Of a stretch of 64,000 nt of DNA, positions 8,296-16,852 are shown piece after piece. Location: assembly GCF_014204895.1 (NCBI RefSeq), contig NZ_JACHMF010000001.1, positions 2,604,001 through 2,668,000 on the forward strand, given 5' to 3'. The DNA comes from Paractinoplanes abujensis. Lineage in GTDB: Bacteria; Actinomycetota; Actinomycetes; Mycobacteriales; Micromonosporaceae. Position numbers and translations under genes: made by a program. Position 1 is the first letter of the stretch. Each line of letters begins with the position of its first letter. The notes beneath the pieces are model-generated. The model was not told where the DNA came from and did not search any database. It saw only the letters and a program-made list of their open reading frames with translations.

Positions 8296-9153
8296 ATGGA
8301 TGTGTCGGTCGATGCGCTCACCTCGTTCGCGGTCTTCGCCGAGCACCTCAACTTCACCCGCGCCGCCGAACAACTGCACATCTCTCAGCCCGCTCTGCAC
8401 GTGAAGGTCCGCAAGCTCGCGGAATCGCTGGGCCGTCCGCTCTATCGACGGGACGGCCGCCGGTTGGTGCTCACCGCCGACGGCGAAACGGTGGCCCGGT
8501 TCGCACGCGCACACGATGAGCGGCTCGCGCACTTCCTGAGCGAGTTCAGCGGGGCGGCACGAACCCGGCCGGTCGTTCTCGCCGCAGGCCAGGGCGCCTA
8601 CCTCTACCTGCTCGGCGACACCATCCGCACCATGTCGGCCGGCGAGCGCACCCGGCTGCGCCTGATCAACTGCGATCACCGCCAGATGCTCGCCGCCGTC
8701 CGGAGCGGCCACGCGCATGTGGGCGTGAGCGTCCTGGACGTCCTGCCCGACGACCTCACCGCGGCCCCGCTGGCTACATTCCCGCAGGTGCTGCTGGTCC
8801 CCACCGGCCACCGCCTGGCCCGGCGCCGCTCGGTCACCATGCGGGACCTGGCCGGCGAGAGCTTGGTGGTGCCGCCGTCCCCCCGTCCTCAGCGGATCCT
8901 GCTCGAACAAGGCCTCCGATCGGCGGGCGCCGACTGGACGGTGGCGGTCGAGGCCGAGGGCTGGCCCCTGATCACGCACTTCGTCACTCTCGGCGTCGGC
9001 CTGGCCATCGTGAACGGCTGCGTCCCGGTCCCCCGCGGCCTGACCGCCAAGCCCGTCACGGACCTGCCGTCGGTCACCTACCACGTTGTCCACCGGCCCG
9101 AGGCCACCGACGATCCCCGAGTCACCGCCCTCCTGGACGCCTTCCCCTGGTAG
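8296..9153 (+). CDS. LysR-family transcriptional regulator
   Basis: This 285-residue LysR-type regulator has an N-terminal winged helix-turn-helix (DALTSFAVFAEHLNFTRAAEQLHISQPALHVKVRKLAESLGRPLYRR) followed by the periplasmic-binding-protein-like effector domain with QVLLVPTGHRLARRRS and FVTLGVGLAIVNGCVP. It diverges from the HAD-like gene, with only 68 bp between them. LysR proteins commonly control a divergent neighbour, so the HAD-like gene is the first candidate target. The inducer cannot be predicted. Confidence 0.9.
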   Translation: MDVSVDALTSFAVFAEHLNFTRAAEQLHISQPALHVKVRKLAESLGRPLYRRDGRRLVLTADGETVARFARAHDERLAHFLSEFSGAARTRPVVLAAGQGAYLYLLGDTIRTMSAGERTRLRLINCDHRQMLAAVRSGHAHVGVSVLDVLPDDLTAAPLATFPQVLLVPTGHRLARRRSVTMRDLAGESLVVPPSPRPQRILLEQGLRSAGADWTVAVEAEGWPLITHFVTLGVGLAIVNGCVPVPRGLTAKPVTDLPSVTYHVVHRPEATDDPRVTALLDAFPW

Positions 9154-9303
9154 CTGCTTCATCCCCGGTGTGCGACGCACACGCAAGTGCTCAACGGCGG
9201 CCGACGCTCCTCGGACGGCCGAAGCGTGCACGGATGGCTGAAGCGAGGGACAAGGGCGAGCCGGAAGTTGAGTCGCGGGCGAAAATGTCCCATCCTGGCG
9301 CGC

Positions 9304-11124
9304 ATGCCGAATGCCCTTTTTGCCAGAGACGCACGTCAGCGAGTGGCGGCCGGCATCGAGCCGGCCCCCCGCGGTCTTCGACAGGAGCGGCGCCGGGGGT
9401 TCCTGACCGCCCTGGCGGCCATCAGTGTCGTTGCGCTCACCCCGATCGCACCGGCCGGACCGGCACAGGCAGCGCCGACACCCAACGTCGACGCCGGATT
9501 CGGGGCCGACGGCGTCGCCACCGTCGCGGGCAAGCCCGTCGACGCCGCAGTGGACTCCTCAGGCCGAACTCATCTGCTGACAACGGACGCCAATGGGATC
9601 ACACGGTTGACCACGCTCACACCGGACGGCGCCAAGGAGCGTGAGTCCGTCCTGCCGTTCGCCGGGCTGCTGGCCACCGGCGCGGACAGCACGACCATGG
9701 TTGTCGCGGCCGCTCAACCGGGCGTTCGCGTGCATCGCGTGGGAGGCGCGACGACTACTGCGCTCGCGAACCGGACGATCGAAGTCGTTCAAGCGGTCAC
9801 CGTCCGCCAGAACGGCACGCTCATCGTGCACGCCGTCGACCAGGACACGAACCCTTCGACCCACTTGCTGGCCGCGCTCAAGCCGGACGGCTCGCTCGAT
9901 CCTTCGTGGGACACCGACGGGCTGCTCGAGACGACGGACGACATTCGTACGATCGCGGCCACCGGCAACAACCTGCTCACCGCGACGAGCACCAACGTCG
10001 TTCGTTACACGGCCGCGGGCACGCCCGAACTCGCATTGCACACGCTGCCCGCCGGCTTCGAGCCGTCCTCGATGAGCGCCTCGTTCATCACCGGCCGCTC
10101 GGCGAACAGAATGGCGATCGTCAAGATCTTGCCGACCGGCGCGCGCGATGCTGCCTTCGGTGTCGACGGCCTGGCCCTCGGGGCCGCGCACGAGTGCACG
10201 CCGACCGCACGCCGGGCGTTCGCCACGAGCAACGGCGCCACGGCGATCGGGCACAACGCCGACTGCGGCGCGAGCCGGGTCTACGTCCAGCGCTGGACCG
10301 TGAGCGGCAAAGACGCCGGTGAGCTCGTCGTGGACCAGGTGGGCACGCAGCAGGCCCGAGGGCACAGCAGCGGCGGGCCGCAGTCCGGCGGCCGCACGAT
10401 CGTCACGTTCGCGTCCGCCGCCGACGCGACCAGCGCCGTTCGGCTGTTCCACACCACTGCCGTCCCCGCGTACAGTCCGGTCGCCTCGACGCGCCTTCTC
10501 ATGCCCACCCGGGTGGGTCCCCACCGGGAGGTCACCCTCAGCATCCGGGGCACGAACGCCTCCGCCGTGGCGCTGGACGTCGCCGTGGCACGTGGGCAAG
10601 CGCCCGGCGGTGTCCTGGCCTACCCGGCGGGGACGAGGCCGCCCGCCGTGGTCACCAACGTGCACAACGCCGGACAGTCCGCGACCCAGCGGATCGTCGT
10701 GCCCTTGACCAGCACCGGACAGATCACCTTGCGCAATGCGTCGAACGGTTCCGCCCATCTCGCCGCCAACCTGGTCGGCTGGTATCGCACGAACGCCTAC
10801 TTCCCGGTGCCGCCCACCCGCGTACTGAACGCTCGCGGCATGAAAGCGCGCAGTGCGATCAGTTTCGCGGTGGCGGGGCGGGCGGGAGTGCCCGCATCGG
10901 CCAGGACCGTACTGGTCAACCTGTCCGTCAACGGTGCGACCAGCGCGGGAAGTCTCAAGCTGACCCCGGCGGGCACCGCGGTGCTCGCATCCCACGGCCC
11001 CAACCAGCCGGGCAACGCGACCACCCGGGTGACGCTTGGCACAGGCGGCCGGATGACCGTCGTCAACAACGCTCCCACCTCGGCAAATGTCATGGTGGAC
11101 GTGATCGGCTACCTGAAATCCTGA
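9304..11124 (+). CDS. Secreted protein with delta-60-type beta repeats and C-terminal VDVIGY repeats
   Basis: About 606 residues. The ATG at 9304 is chosen because it directly precedes a signal peptide with basic n-region (RQERRRGFLTALAAISVVAL) and an AQA cleavage site. The mature N-terminus resembles delta-60 propeller-like repeats (DAGFGADGVATV, SLDPSWDTDGLLETT, DAAFGVDGLALG). The C-terminal 250 residues contain two to three copies of a beta module ending in the pattern (V/L)xVIGY or NLVGWY (ANLVGWYRTNAYFP, VDVIGYLKS), which is common in secreted actinobacterial proteins. An extracellular adhesion or display role is possible. No catalytic motif was found, and neighbours give no help. Confidence 0.7.
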   Translation: MPNALFARDARQRVAAGIEPAPRGLRQERRRGFLTALAAISVVALTPIAPAGPAQAAPTPNVDAGFGADGVATVAGKPVDAAVDSSGRTHLLTTDANGITRLTTLTPDGAKERESVLPFAGLLATGADSTTMVVAAAQPGVRVHRVGGATTTALANRTIEVVQAVTVRQNGTLIVHAVDQDTNPSTHLLAALKPDGSLDPSWDTDGLLETTDDIRTIAATGNNLLTATSTNVVRYTAAGTPELALHTLPAGFEPSSMSASFITGRSANRMAIVKILPTGARDAAFGVDGLALGAAHECTPTARRAFATSNGATAIGHNADCGASRVYVQRWTVSGKDAGELVVDQVGTQQARGHSSGGPQSGGRTIVTFASAADATSAVRLFHTTAVPAYSPVASTRLLMPTRVGPHREVTLSIRGTNASAVALDVAVARGQAPGGVLAYPAGTRPPAVVTNVHNAGQSATQRIVVPLTSTGQITLRNASNGSAHLAANLVGWYRTNAYFPVPPTRVLNARGMKARSAISFAVAGRAGVPASARTVLVNLSVNGATSAGSLKLTPAGTAVLASHGPNQPGNATTRVTLGTGGRMTVVNNAPTSANVMVDVIGYLKS

Positions 11125-11158
11125 TGGCTGTCGCGCGCACCCTCCCTACACTTGCCGG

Positions 11159-12145
11159 ATGGCGCAGAGGAGAGCGACGCTGGCGGACGTCGCAGCGGAA
11201 GCCGGCGTGTCCAAGGCGGCCGTCTCCCGGGTGATCAACGACGCGCCCGGAGTGTCCGCGCGGACCCGTGAGCACGTGCGCCAGGTGATCTCCGACCTTC
11301 AGTATCGGCCTGATCCGGTCGCTCGCGCGCTCGCGTCCGGCCACGGCGACGTGGTAGAGCTCGTCATCGTCGACGAGACGTCAGTGTTCGGCACGAGCCC
11401 TTACTACGGCCGTGTCACCGCCGGCATCCTGCAGGAGCTGGCGGGCAGCAATGCGCAACTACGGGTGCACGTCGTCGACGAACAGAGCACTGCCGCGCTG
11501 CTCAATCGCATCGCGGCGTCGGTGAGCCTCGGCGTCCTGCTGATCAACGTGCCCCGCGCGCTGGCCGAGGAGTTCTACCGCCGGTGCGACCGGGTGGTCA
11601 CGATGGGCCCGACCGTGCCCGGGCTCCCGTTCGTCGGTCTGGAGAACCCCGAGGGTGCGTACGCTGCTGTGCAGCACCTGCATGAAACCGGGCGCCGCCG
11701 GATCGCCGCGCTGCACGGCCCGGAAGGCAACTCCTGCGCCGAGGGCCGCCGTGAGGGCTACCGGCGCGCGGTCAAAGACCTCGACCTCCCCGACATCTCG
11801 GCGACGGGCAAGTTCCGGCGCGAGGCCGGTTACGAGCTGACCCAACGACTCCTCGCCGAAAACCCGGACCTCGACGCGATCTTCGCCGGCTGCGACCTGC
11901 TGGCCACCGGCGCGATGCAGGCACTGAGCGACGCCGGCCGCCGCATCCCGCAGGACGTCGCCGTCGTCGGCTTCGACGACAGCGTGATCGCCGCCTGCGC
12001 CAATCCGCCCATGTCGTCGGTGCACCAGCCGGTCGAACAGATGGCCGCAGCGGCCACCCGCGCCTTGATCAACCGCCAGATCGTCCAGCACTGGCGCTGC
12101 GTCTTCCCGGCCCAGCTGCAGATCCGCCAGAGCACAGCCCTCTGA
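11159..12145 (+). CDS. LacI-family transcriptional regulator
   Basis: This 328-residue LacI/GalR repressor has the DNA-binding head ATLADVAAEAGVSKAAVSRVINDAPGVSARTREHVRQVI followed by the hinge YRPDPVARALASG. The periplasmic-binding-like sugar domain ends in DVAVVGFDDSVIAACANPPMSSVHQP, the usual LacI C-terminal pattern. It is not next to a sugar operon in this window; the preceding gene is a secreted protein and the following genes are on the other strand. Its target and effector are unknown. Confidence 0.9.
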   Translation: MAQRRATLADVAAEAGVSKAAVSRVINDAPGVSARTREHVRQVISDLQYRPDPVARALASGHGDVVELVIVDETSVFGTSPYYGRVTAGILQELAGSNAQLRVHVVDEQSTAALLNRIAASVSLGVLLINVPRALAEEFYRRCDRVVTMGPTVPGLPFVGLENPEGAYAAVQHLHETGRRRIAALHGPEGNSCAEGRREGYRRAVKDLDLPDISATGKFRREAGYELTQRLLAENPDLDAIFAGCDLLATGAMQALSDAGRRIPQDVAVVGFDDSVIAACANPPMSSVHQPVEQMAAAATRALINRQIVQHWRCVFPAQLQIRQSTAL

Positions 12146-12347
12146 CCCACCCCGGTGGCGTCACCGCCCCACCTGCGACACCCGGCCCATGCCCCGCTCC
12201 CTCGGCACACGACGCGCACCGCGAAGTGCCCGCCCCGCCCTACCGGCCCGGCTCCACCCCCGAGCCGCCCGCATTGCCGAAGGCCGCGGACACTGCGCGT
12301 GGGATGGGCTCGTGGGCGATCGGCCCGCGCCGCACCCCACGGCGGGA

Positions 12348-12677
12348 TCAACCCAGGTGATCACGGAGCGCGGCCAACGGGCCGTCCCAGTCGCGGGCCA
12401 GGGCGGCCAGAAACTGCTGAGCCACCTTCATGGGGGCCGAGTCGAGGCGGTAGCGGACGCGACGGCGCTCGCCCGGCTCGGCCACCACCAGGCCGGCCTC
12501 GGCCAGCAACGTCAAGTGCTTGGCCACGGCCTGCCGTGTGATCGGCACCTTCGCCGCCAGGTCGGTTGCAGTGGCGGGGCCCCCGGCCGCCAGCTCGGCG
12601 AGAATCGCCCGCCGGCTCGGGTCGGCCAGGGCCGCGAAGACCTCCTGCGCCACCGACTCCAGGTCAGAGTTTTCCAT
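12348..12677 (-). CDS. ArsR-family repressor
   Basis: This roughly 109-residue winged-helix protein carries EVFAALADPSRRAILAELAAGGPATATDLAAKVPITRQAVAKHLTLLAEAGLV, the standard ArsR/SmtB fold, without metal-binding cysteines. It belongs to the subgroup paired with AHSA1/SRPBCC proteins, where the repressor controls its own operon. The start overlaps the end of the SRPBCC gene by 14 bp. A GTG seven codons earlier is an alternative start. The large palindrome at 13115-13158 is its likely operator. Confidence 0.88.
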   Translation of the reverse strand: MENSDLESVAQEVFAALADPSRRAILAELAAGGPATATDLAAKVPITRQAVAKHLTLLAEAGLVVAEPGERRRVRYRLDSAPMKVAQQFLAALARDWDGPLAALRDHLG

Positions 12678-13098
12678 CGAGATACGCGACCAGCTCACCC
12701 AGTTCGTTCGTCCAGCCCTCGGTGTTGCCCGAGAACGCGGTCTTGTGCTCGGCTTCAGGCATCTGCGCGAAGCCGGTTTCGACCATGGTCAGCGTAGTGC
12801 CGCCGGCCGACGACGCCAGCGTGAACTCCACATAGGTTCGCCGCGGGTCACCCTCGGGCAGGCCGTGGATGGGCCAGGTGTAGGCGAACACGGTCGTCGG
12901 CTCGACCCGCTCGATCGTCAGTGTCGCGGTGTCACCGCTGCTCCACGTGAGCTTGGCCTGCCCGCCGACGCGGAGGTCGACCTCGGCCGTGTTGCCGAAC
13001 CAGGTGCCCAGCCCTTCGGCCGTGGTCAGAGCCGCCCAGACCTTGTTCACCGGATGCGCGATCTCGAGCGTCCGCTCGATGCGATCGGGGAATGCCAT
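12664..13098 (-). CDS. SRPBCC (AHSA1-like) domain protein
   Basis: This 144-residue START/Bet v1-type protein has the AHSA1 pattern: IERTLEIAHPVNKVWAALTTAEGLGTWFGNTAEVDLRVGG, followed by RVEPTTVFAYTW and the final long helix GWTNELGELVAYL. Members bind hydrophobic ligands or act as Hsp90-activator homologues; the ligand is not predictable. The ATG at 13098 is chosen because GAGGGAG lies 6 nt upstream; the two earlier Met codons fall in or before that site. It forms an operon with ArsR, which starts inside its last codons, and follows the 13115-13158 palindrome. Confidence 0.85.
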   Translation of the reverse strand: MAFPDRIERTLEIAHPVNKVWAALTTAEGLGTWFGNTAEVDLRVGGQAKLTWSSGDTATLTIERVEPTTVFAYTWPIHGLPEGDPRRTYVEFTLASSAGGTTLTMVETGFAQMPEAEHKTAFSGNTEGWTNELGELVAYLDGKL

Positions 13099-13114
13099 GT
13101 CCATCTCCCTCATA

Positions 13115-13158
13115 GCAACTGCTTGGTTGCCATAAATGTATGGCAACCAAGCAGTTGC
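13115..13158. promoter_or_regulatory. 44-bp perfect palindrome, probable ArsR operator
   Basis: Two 20-bp arms (13115-13134 and 13139-13158) are perfect reverse complements around a 4-bp centre. Each arm contains its own smaller inverted repeat GCAAC-N6-GTTGC (13115-13130 and 13143-13158), so two dimer sites are nested head to head. The site is 17 bp upstream of the SRPBCC start codon, placed for autorepression by the ArsR protein of the operon. Confidence 0.7.
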
Positions 13159-13487
13159 GTCAAGTCGCCATCTCGATCGGCCTACGGCTGCCCGTAGAAG
13201 ACCAAGTTGACCGGCGTCTCGGCCGTTCGCTCGCTCCCTGACCCAGCGGCTGATGAGCATGAACCGCCGCCCCGGCCCGGAGGAGATCCCGCACGAGGCA
13301 CTGGCCCTGGTGCAGGCGCTGGAGGCGGCCGGCGACCGCGCGGCGCCGGCGGCCTTCCTGCCGCGAGCCCGCGCCGCCGACAAGTACCTGGCCGTCCTGG
13401 CCCAGCCTGCGACCGAGCGGACCACATCTGACAACGCGCGTCCAGGCGGCGACCATCACGCGAACGAGCGCGGCACGGGACGAACCG
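13159..13487. other. Gap between the SRPBCC operon and the glpK1 end: no convincing gene
   Basis: An open frame from 13253 on the plus strand begins with a plausible amphipathic stretch of about 45 residues but then runs into low-complexity repeats and the antisense of glpK1. I cannot support a gene here. Confidence 0.4.
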
Positions 13488-13572
13488 AGGACGGCGACCG
13501 GGTGAGAACGGCAGCCATGCCAGGACGGCGAACAGGCGAGGACGGCAGCCGGACCAGGACGGCAGCCGGGCC
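13488..13572. repeat. 17-bp tandem repeat, five units, directly at the glpK1 3' end
   Basis: Five imperfect 17-bp units start at 13488, 13505, 13522, 13539 and 13556, all variants of AGGACGGCAGCCGGACC. The array ends 2 bp before the glpK1 stop codon on the minus strand. The unit length is not a multiple of three, so it does not look like protein coding sequence. Confidence 0.8.
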
Positions 13573-13574
13573 AG

Positions 13575-15065
13575 TCAGGCCTGGATCCAGTCGAAGGTGC
13601 GTGAGACTGCGCGCTGCCAGTTGCCGTATTCGGTTTCGCGCTTGGTGGGCTCCATCGTGGGGAGCCACTGGGCGGCTCGGTGCCAGTTGCGGCGCAGGCC
13701 CTCGAGGTCGGGCCAGTAGCCGACCGCCAAGCCGGCACCGTAAGCGGCACCCAACGACACGGTCTCGGCGGCCAGGGGGCGCACCACGGGGACGTCGAGC
13801 ACGTCCGCGACGAACTGCATGAGCAGGTTGTCGGCAGTCATTCCGCCGTCTACGCGCAAGGTGGACAGGGCCAGGCCGGAGTCGGCGTTCATCGCGTCGA
13901 CGACCTCGCGCGTCTGCCAGGCGCTCGCCTCGAGCACGGCCCGGGCCAGGTGGCCTTTGGTGATGTACGAGGTCAGACCGACGATCACGCCGCGCGCCTC
14001 GCTGCGCCAGTAGGGGGCGTAGAGGCCGGAGAAGGCGGGCACGATGTAGCAACCGCCGTTGTCCGACACTGTCCGCGCCAGCGTTTCGATCTCGGGCGCG
14101 CTGGCGATCAGTTCGAGCTGGTCGCGGAACCATTGGACCAGCGAGCCGGTGATCGCGATCGAGCCTTCCAGGGCGTACGCGGCCGGTTCTCCTTTGATCT
14201 GGTAGGCGACGGTGCTGAGCAGGCCGTGGGTCGAGCGCACCAGTTCCGCGCCGGTGTTGAGCAGCAGGAAGCTGCCCGTTCCGTAGGTGCATTTGGCCTC
14301 GCCGGGCGCGAAGCAGGTCTGACCGAATAGGGCCGCCTGCTGGTCGCCGAGCGCCGCGCCGATCCGGACGCCGGGGAAGGCCGCCGTGGCCGTGCCGAAG
14401 ACGCCGATCGACGGGCGGACCTCAGGCAGCATCGCGCGCGGGATGCCGAAGAAGTCGAGCGACTCGGGCGACCAGTCAAGAGTGTGCACATCGAGCAGAA
14501 GTGTGCGACTGGCGTTCGTCACGTCGGTGACATGCAGCCCACCGGTCAGTTTCCAGATCAGCCAGGTCTCCATCGTGCCGAACAGCACTTCGCCCCGTTC
14601 TGCGCGTTCGCGCAGTCCGGGGTGGTTGTCGAGCATCCACCGCACCCGTGGGCCCGAGAAGTACGTGGCCAGCGGCAGGGCGGACCGGTGTCGTACGCCC
14701 TCGGCGCCGGGCGCGTCCTCGAGACGGCCGACCATCGTGTCGGTGCGGGTGTCCTGCCAGACCACTGCGTGCCCGACCGGGTTGCCGGTGACCCGGTCCC
14801 AGATCACGGTGGTCTCGCGCTGGTTGGCGATGCCGACCGCGGCCACCTGGTCGATCGTGGCCCCGGCCCGGCGCAGCGCCTCGGGCCCGAGCCGTTCCAC
14901 GTTGCGCCAGATCTCGGCCGCGTCGTGCTCGACCCAGCCGGGCCGCGGGTAGTACTGCTTGTGCTCCTGCTGGGCCAGGGAGACGAGCTGGCCACGCCGG
15001 TCGAACACGATGCACCGGGTCGATGTGGTGCCCTGGTCGATGGCGACGACGTAGCGCTCGGTCAT
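13575..15065 (-). CDS. glpK: Glycerol kinase, copy 1
   Basis: This 496-residue FGGY-family kinase phosphorylates glycerol to sn-glycerol 3-phosphate. The N-terminal ATPase motif reads [27 protein letters not shown] matches the glycerol-binding Arg-Glu pair; [12 protein letters not shown] holds the catalytic Asp, and [14 protein letters not shown] and [14 protein letters not shown] complete the family signatures. It lies 50 bp downstream of the IclR-type regulator on the same strand and is probably cotranscribed with it. A second glycerol kinase, at 16845-18362, lies in the divergent glpF-glpK-glpD operon, so this is a paralogue whose separate role is unclear. Confidence 0.92.
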   Translation of the reverse strand: MTERYVVAIDQGTTSTRCIVFDRRGQLVSLAQQEHKQYYPRPGWVEHDAAEIWRNVERLGPEALRRAGATIDQVAAVGIANQRETTVIWDRVTGNPVGHAVVWQDTRTDTMVGRLEDAPGAEGVRHRSALPLATYFSGPRVRWMLDNHPGLRERAERGEVLFGTMETWLIWKLTGGLHVTDVTNASRTLLLDVHTLDWSPESLDFFGIPRAMLPEVRPSIGVFGTATAAFPGVRIGAALGDQQAALFGQTCFAPGEAKCTYGTGSFLLLNTGAELVRSTHGLLSTVAYQIKGEPAAYALEGSIAITGSLVQWFRDQLELIASAPEIETLARTVSDNGGCYIVPAFSGLYAPYWRSEARGVIVGLTSYITKGHLARAVLEASAWQTREVVDAMNADSGLALSTLRVDGGMTADNLLMQFVADVLDVPVVRPLAAETVSLGAAYGAGLAVGYWPDLEGLRRNWHRAAQWLPTMEPTKRETEYGNWQRAVSRTFDWIQA

Positions 15066-15115
15066 GGTTCCCCCAGGTCGTTTGAGCGTCGGACGGCCGC
15101 GACAGTGAAGATCGG

Positions 15116-15868
15116 TCAGCGTCGGGTGGCTCCGAGATCACGTGACACCGCGCGGGCGGCGTCGCGCACGTTGGCCACCAGCGGGGGCCGTGGACGGTAA
15201 CGGCTGTCGCAGAGCCGTTCGACGTGCCCGGAGATGCCGATGGCGCCGACCACCAGTCCCCCGTACGCCCTGATCGGCGCGGCGATGGATGCCTCGCCGG
15301 GCGTGTGTTCCTCGATGTCGGAGCTCCAGCCGGCCTCGCGCACCTCGCGCAGTGCCCCGGCCAGCTCGCGGTGGCTGACGAGGGTGCGGCTGGTGAAGCG
15401 GTCGAGGCGGTTCGGCACCGGGGCCCCGTACGCGATCAGCGCCTTGCCCAGCGCCGTCGCGTGGATCGGCAGCAGGCTGCCCACGTCGAGCGTTTGAAAG
15501 GTGTCGTCGGGCCGGAAGACGTGATGGACGACCAGCACCTGCCCCTCCAGGACGGTGCCGATCCGTACGGCCTCCCCGCTGCGCGCGGCGAGCGGGTCGG
15601 CCCAGTTGATCGAGCGGGAGCGCAGTTCGTTGACGTCGAGATAGCCCGTGCCCAGGCGCAGCATGGCCGCCCCGAGCTGATAGTGGCCCGATGCGCGATC
15701 CTGCTCGACGAAGCCCACTTTGCGCAATGTCTGCAGGATGCCGTGCACGGTGCCCTTGGCCAGGTCGAGCGAGCGGGAGATCTCGGCCAGGGACAGCCGC
15801 CCGGTGCCGCCCGCGAGCAACCGCAGGACGGCCGCGGCGCGCTCGATGGACTGCACTGTTCCCGGCAC
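15116..15868 (-). CDS. gylR: IclR-family regulator of glycerol catabolism (GylR-like)
   Basis: This 250-residue IclR regulator has an N-terminal winged helix ([53 protein letters not shown]) and a C-terminal effector domain ([19 protein letters not shown], then [28 protein letters not shown]). It starts with GTG after a weak TAAGG site. Its place between glpK1 and the divergent glpF-glpK-glpD operon matches gylR of Streptomyces, which represses the glycerol operon. A 15-bp palindrome at 15913-15927 is a candidate binding site. Confidence 0.88.
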   Translation of the reverse strand: MPGTVQSIERAAAVLRLLAGGTGRLSLAEISRSLDLAKGTVHGILQTLRKVGFVEQDRASGHYQLGAAMLRLGTGYLDVNELRSRSINWADPLAARSGEAVRIGTVLEGQVLVVHHVFRPDDTFQTLDVGSLLPIHATALGKALIAYGAPVPNRLDRFTSRTLVSHRELAGALREVREAGWSSDIEEHTPGEASIAAPIRAYGGLVVGAIGISGHVERLCDSRYRPRPPLVANVRDAARAVSRDLGATRR

Positions 15869-15912
15869 GTAACGACCTTATGACGATCAGTAGCGATGCC
15901 CGGAGACCAGCG

Positions 15913-15927
15913 TTCGACATTGTCGAA
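15913..15927. promoter_or_regulatory. Palindrome in the gylR-glpF divergent promoter region
   Basis: TTCGACA-t-TGTCGAA is a perfect inverted repeat (15913-15919 and 15921-15927), 46 bp upstream of gylR and 80 bp upstream of glpF. A related half GCGTTCATTGTTCG follows at about 15930-15943. The position suggests a GylR operator acting on both directions. Confidence 0.5.
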
Positions 15928-16006
15928 TGGCGTTCATTGTTCGTGCTGATGTGGCTACCTAGCGTCCTGAAGGGTCACAGCTGTAGCTACCCCAGCGGGA
16001 GGGCAC

Positions 16007-16852
16007 ATGGCAGCACGATTGAAGATCCCGGGAGGACTCTTCGCCGAACTGGCCGCGGAGTTCGCCGGGACCATGATCCTCATCCTGTTCGGTGTCGGCG
16101 TGGTGGCCCAGGTGGCCGGGGCCGGCATCGGAGATCACGACAGCATCGCCTGGGCGTGGGGCCTGGGGGTGGTGCTCGGTGTGTACGTCGCCGGGCGCAT
16201 CAGCGGGGCGCACCTCAACCCCGCCGTCACCGTCGCGCTGGCGGTCTTCAAAGGCTTCGAGTGGCGCAAGGTGCTCCCGTACAGCATTGCTCAGTTCCTG
16301 GGCGCGTTCGTCGCCGCGCTGCTCGTCCGGTGGAACTACACCGAGGTGCTGCACGCGGCCGACCCCGGCCTGACCATCAAGACGCAGGGTGTCTTCTCGA
16401 CGCTGCCCGGGAACGGGGCGCTGCCGGTCGGCGAGTGGGGCGCGTTCCGCGACCAGATCATCGGCACCGCCATCCTGTTGTTCCTGATCCTGGCGGTCAC
16501 CGACGCGCTCGGCACTCCCCCGCAGGCCAACCTGGCACCGTTCATCATCGGCCTGATCGTGGTGGCCATCGGCATGGCCTGGGGCACCAACGCCGGCTAC
16601 GCGATCAACCCCGCGCGCGACTTCGGCCCGCGACTCGCCAGCTTCCTGACAGGCTATGGCGGAGCAATGCGCGACCAGACGGGGTATCTCTATTTCTGGA
16701 TCCCGATCGTGGCGCCCATCATCGGCGGTGTGCTCGGCGCCGGCCTCTACCAGGGGCTGATCGGCCGATTCCTCCCCGGGCTCGGCGCACCGGAACCGGG
16801 ACGGCTGCCCGAGCAGGAGACCCGAGAGAGCGTGGAGGCACGTAATGGCTGA
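16007..16852 (+). CDS. glpF: Glycerol uptake facilitator (aquaglyceroporin)
   Basis: This 281-residue MIP-family channel conducts glycerol across the membrane. The two pore motifs are visible: [10 protein letters not shown] with Asn71 and [13 protein letters not shown] with Asn201. The Asp following NPAR is typical of glycerol facilitators rather than water-only aquaporins. Six membrane segments are present and the C-terminal tail is polar ([19 protein letters not shown]). A strong GGGAGGG lies before the ATG. It is the first gene of the glpF-glpK-glpD operon and its end overlaps the glpK2 start by 8 bp. Confidence 0.93.
   Translation: MAARLKIPGGLFAELAAEFAGTMILILFGVGVVAQVAGAGIGDHDSIAWAWGLGVVLGVYVAGRISGAHLNPAVTVALAVFKGFEWRKVLPYSIAQFLGAFVAALLVRWNYTEVLHAADPGLTIKTQGVFSTLPGNGALPVGEWGAFRDQIIGTAILLFLILAVTDALGTPPQANLAPFIIGLIVVAIGMAWGTNAGYAINPARDFGPRLASFLTGYGGAMRDQTGYLYFWIPIVAPIIGGVLGAGLYQGLIGRFLPGLGAPEPGRLPEQETRESVEARNG

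Noticed and set aside
13253..13822. Plus-strand open frame with a plausible 45-residue N-terminus
   Set aside because: It continues into a tandem repeat and then antisense to glpK1; no ribosome site or recognised family.
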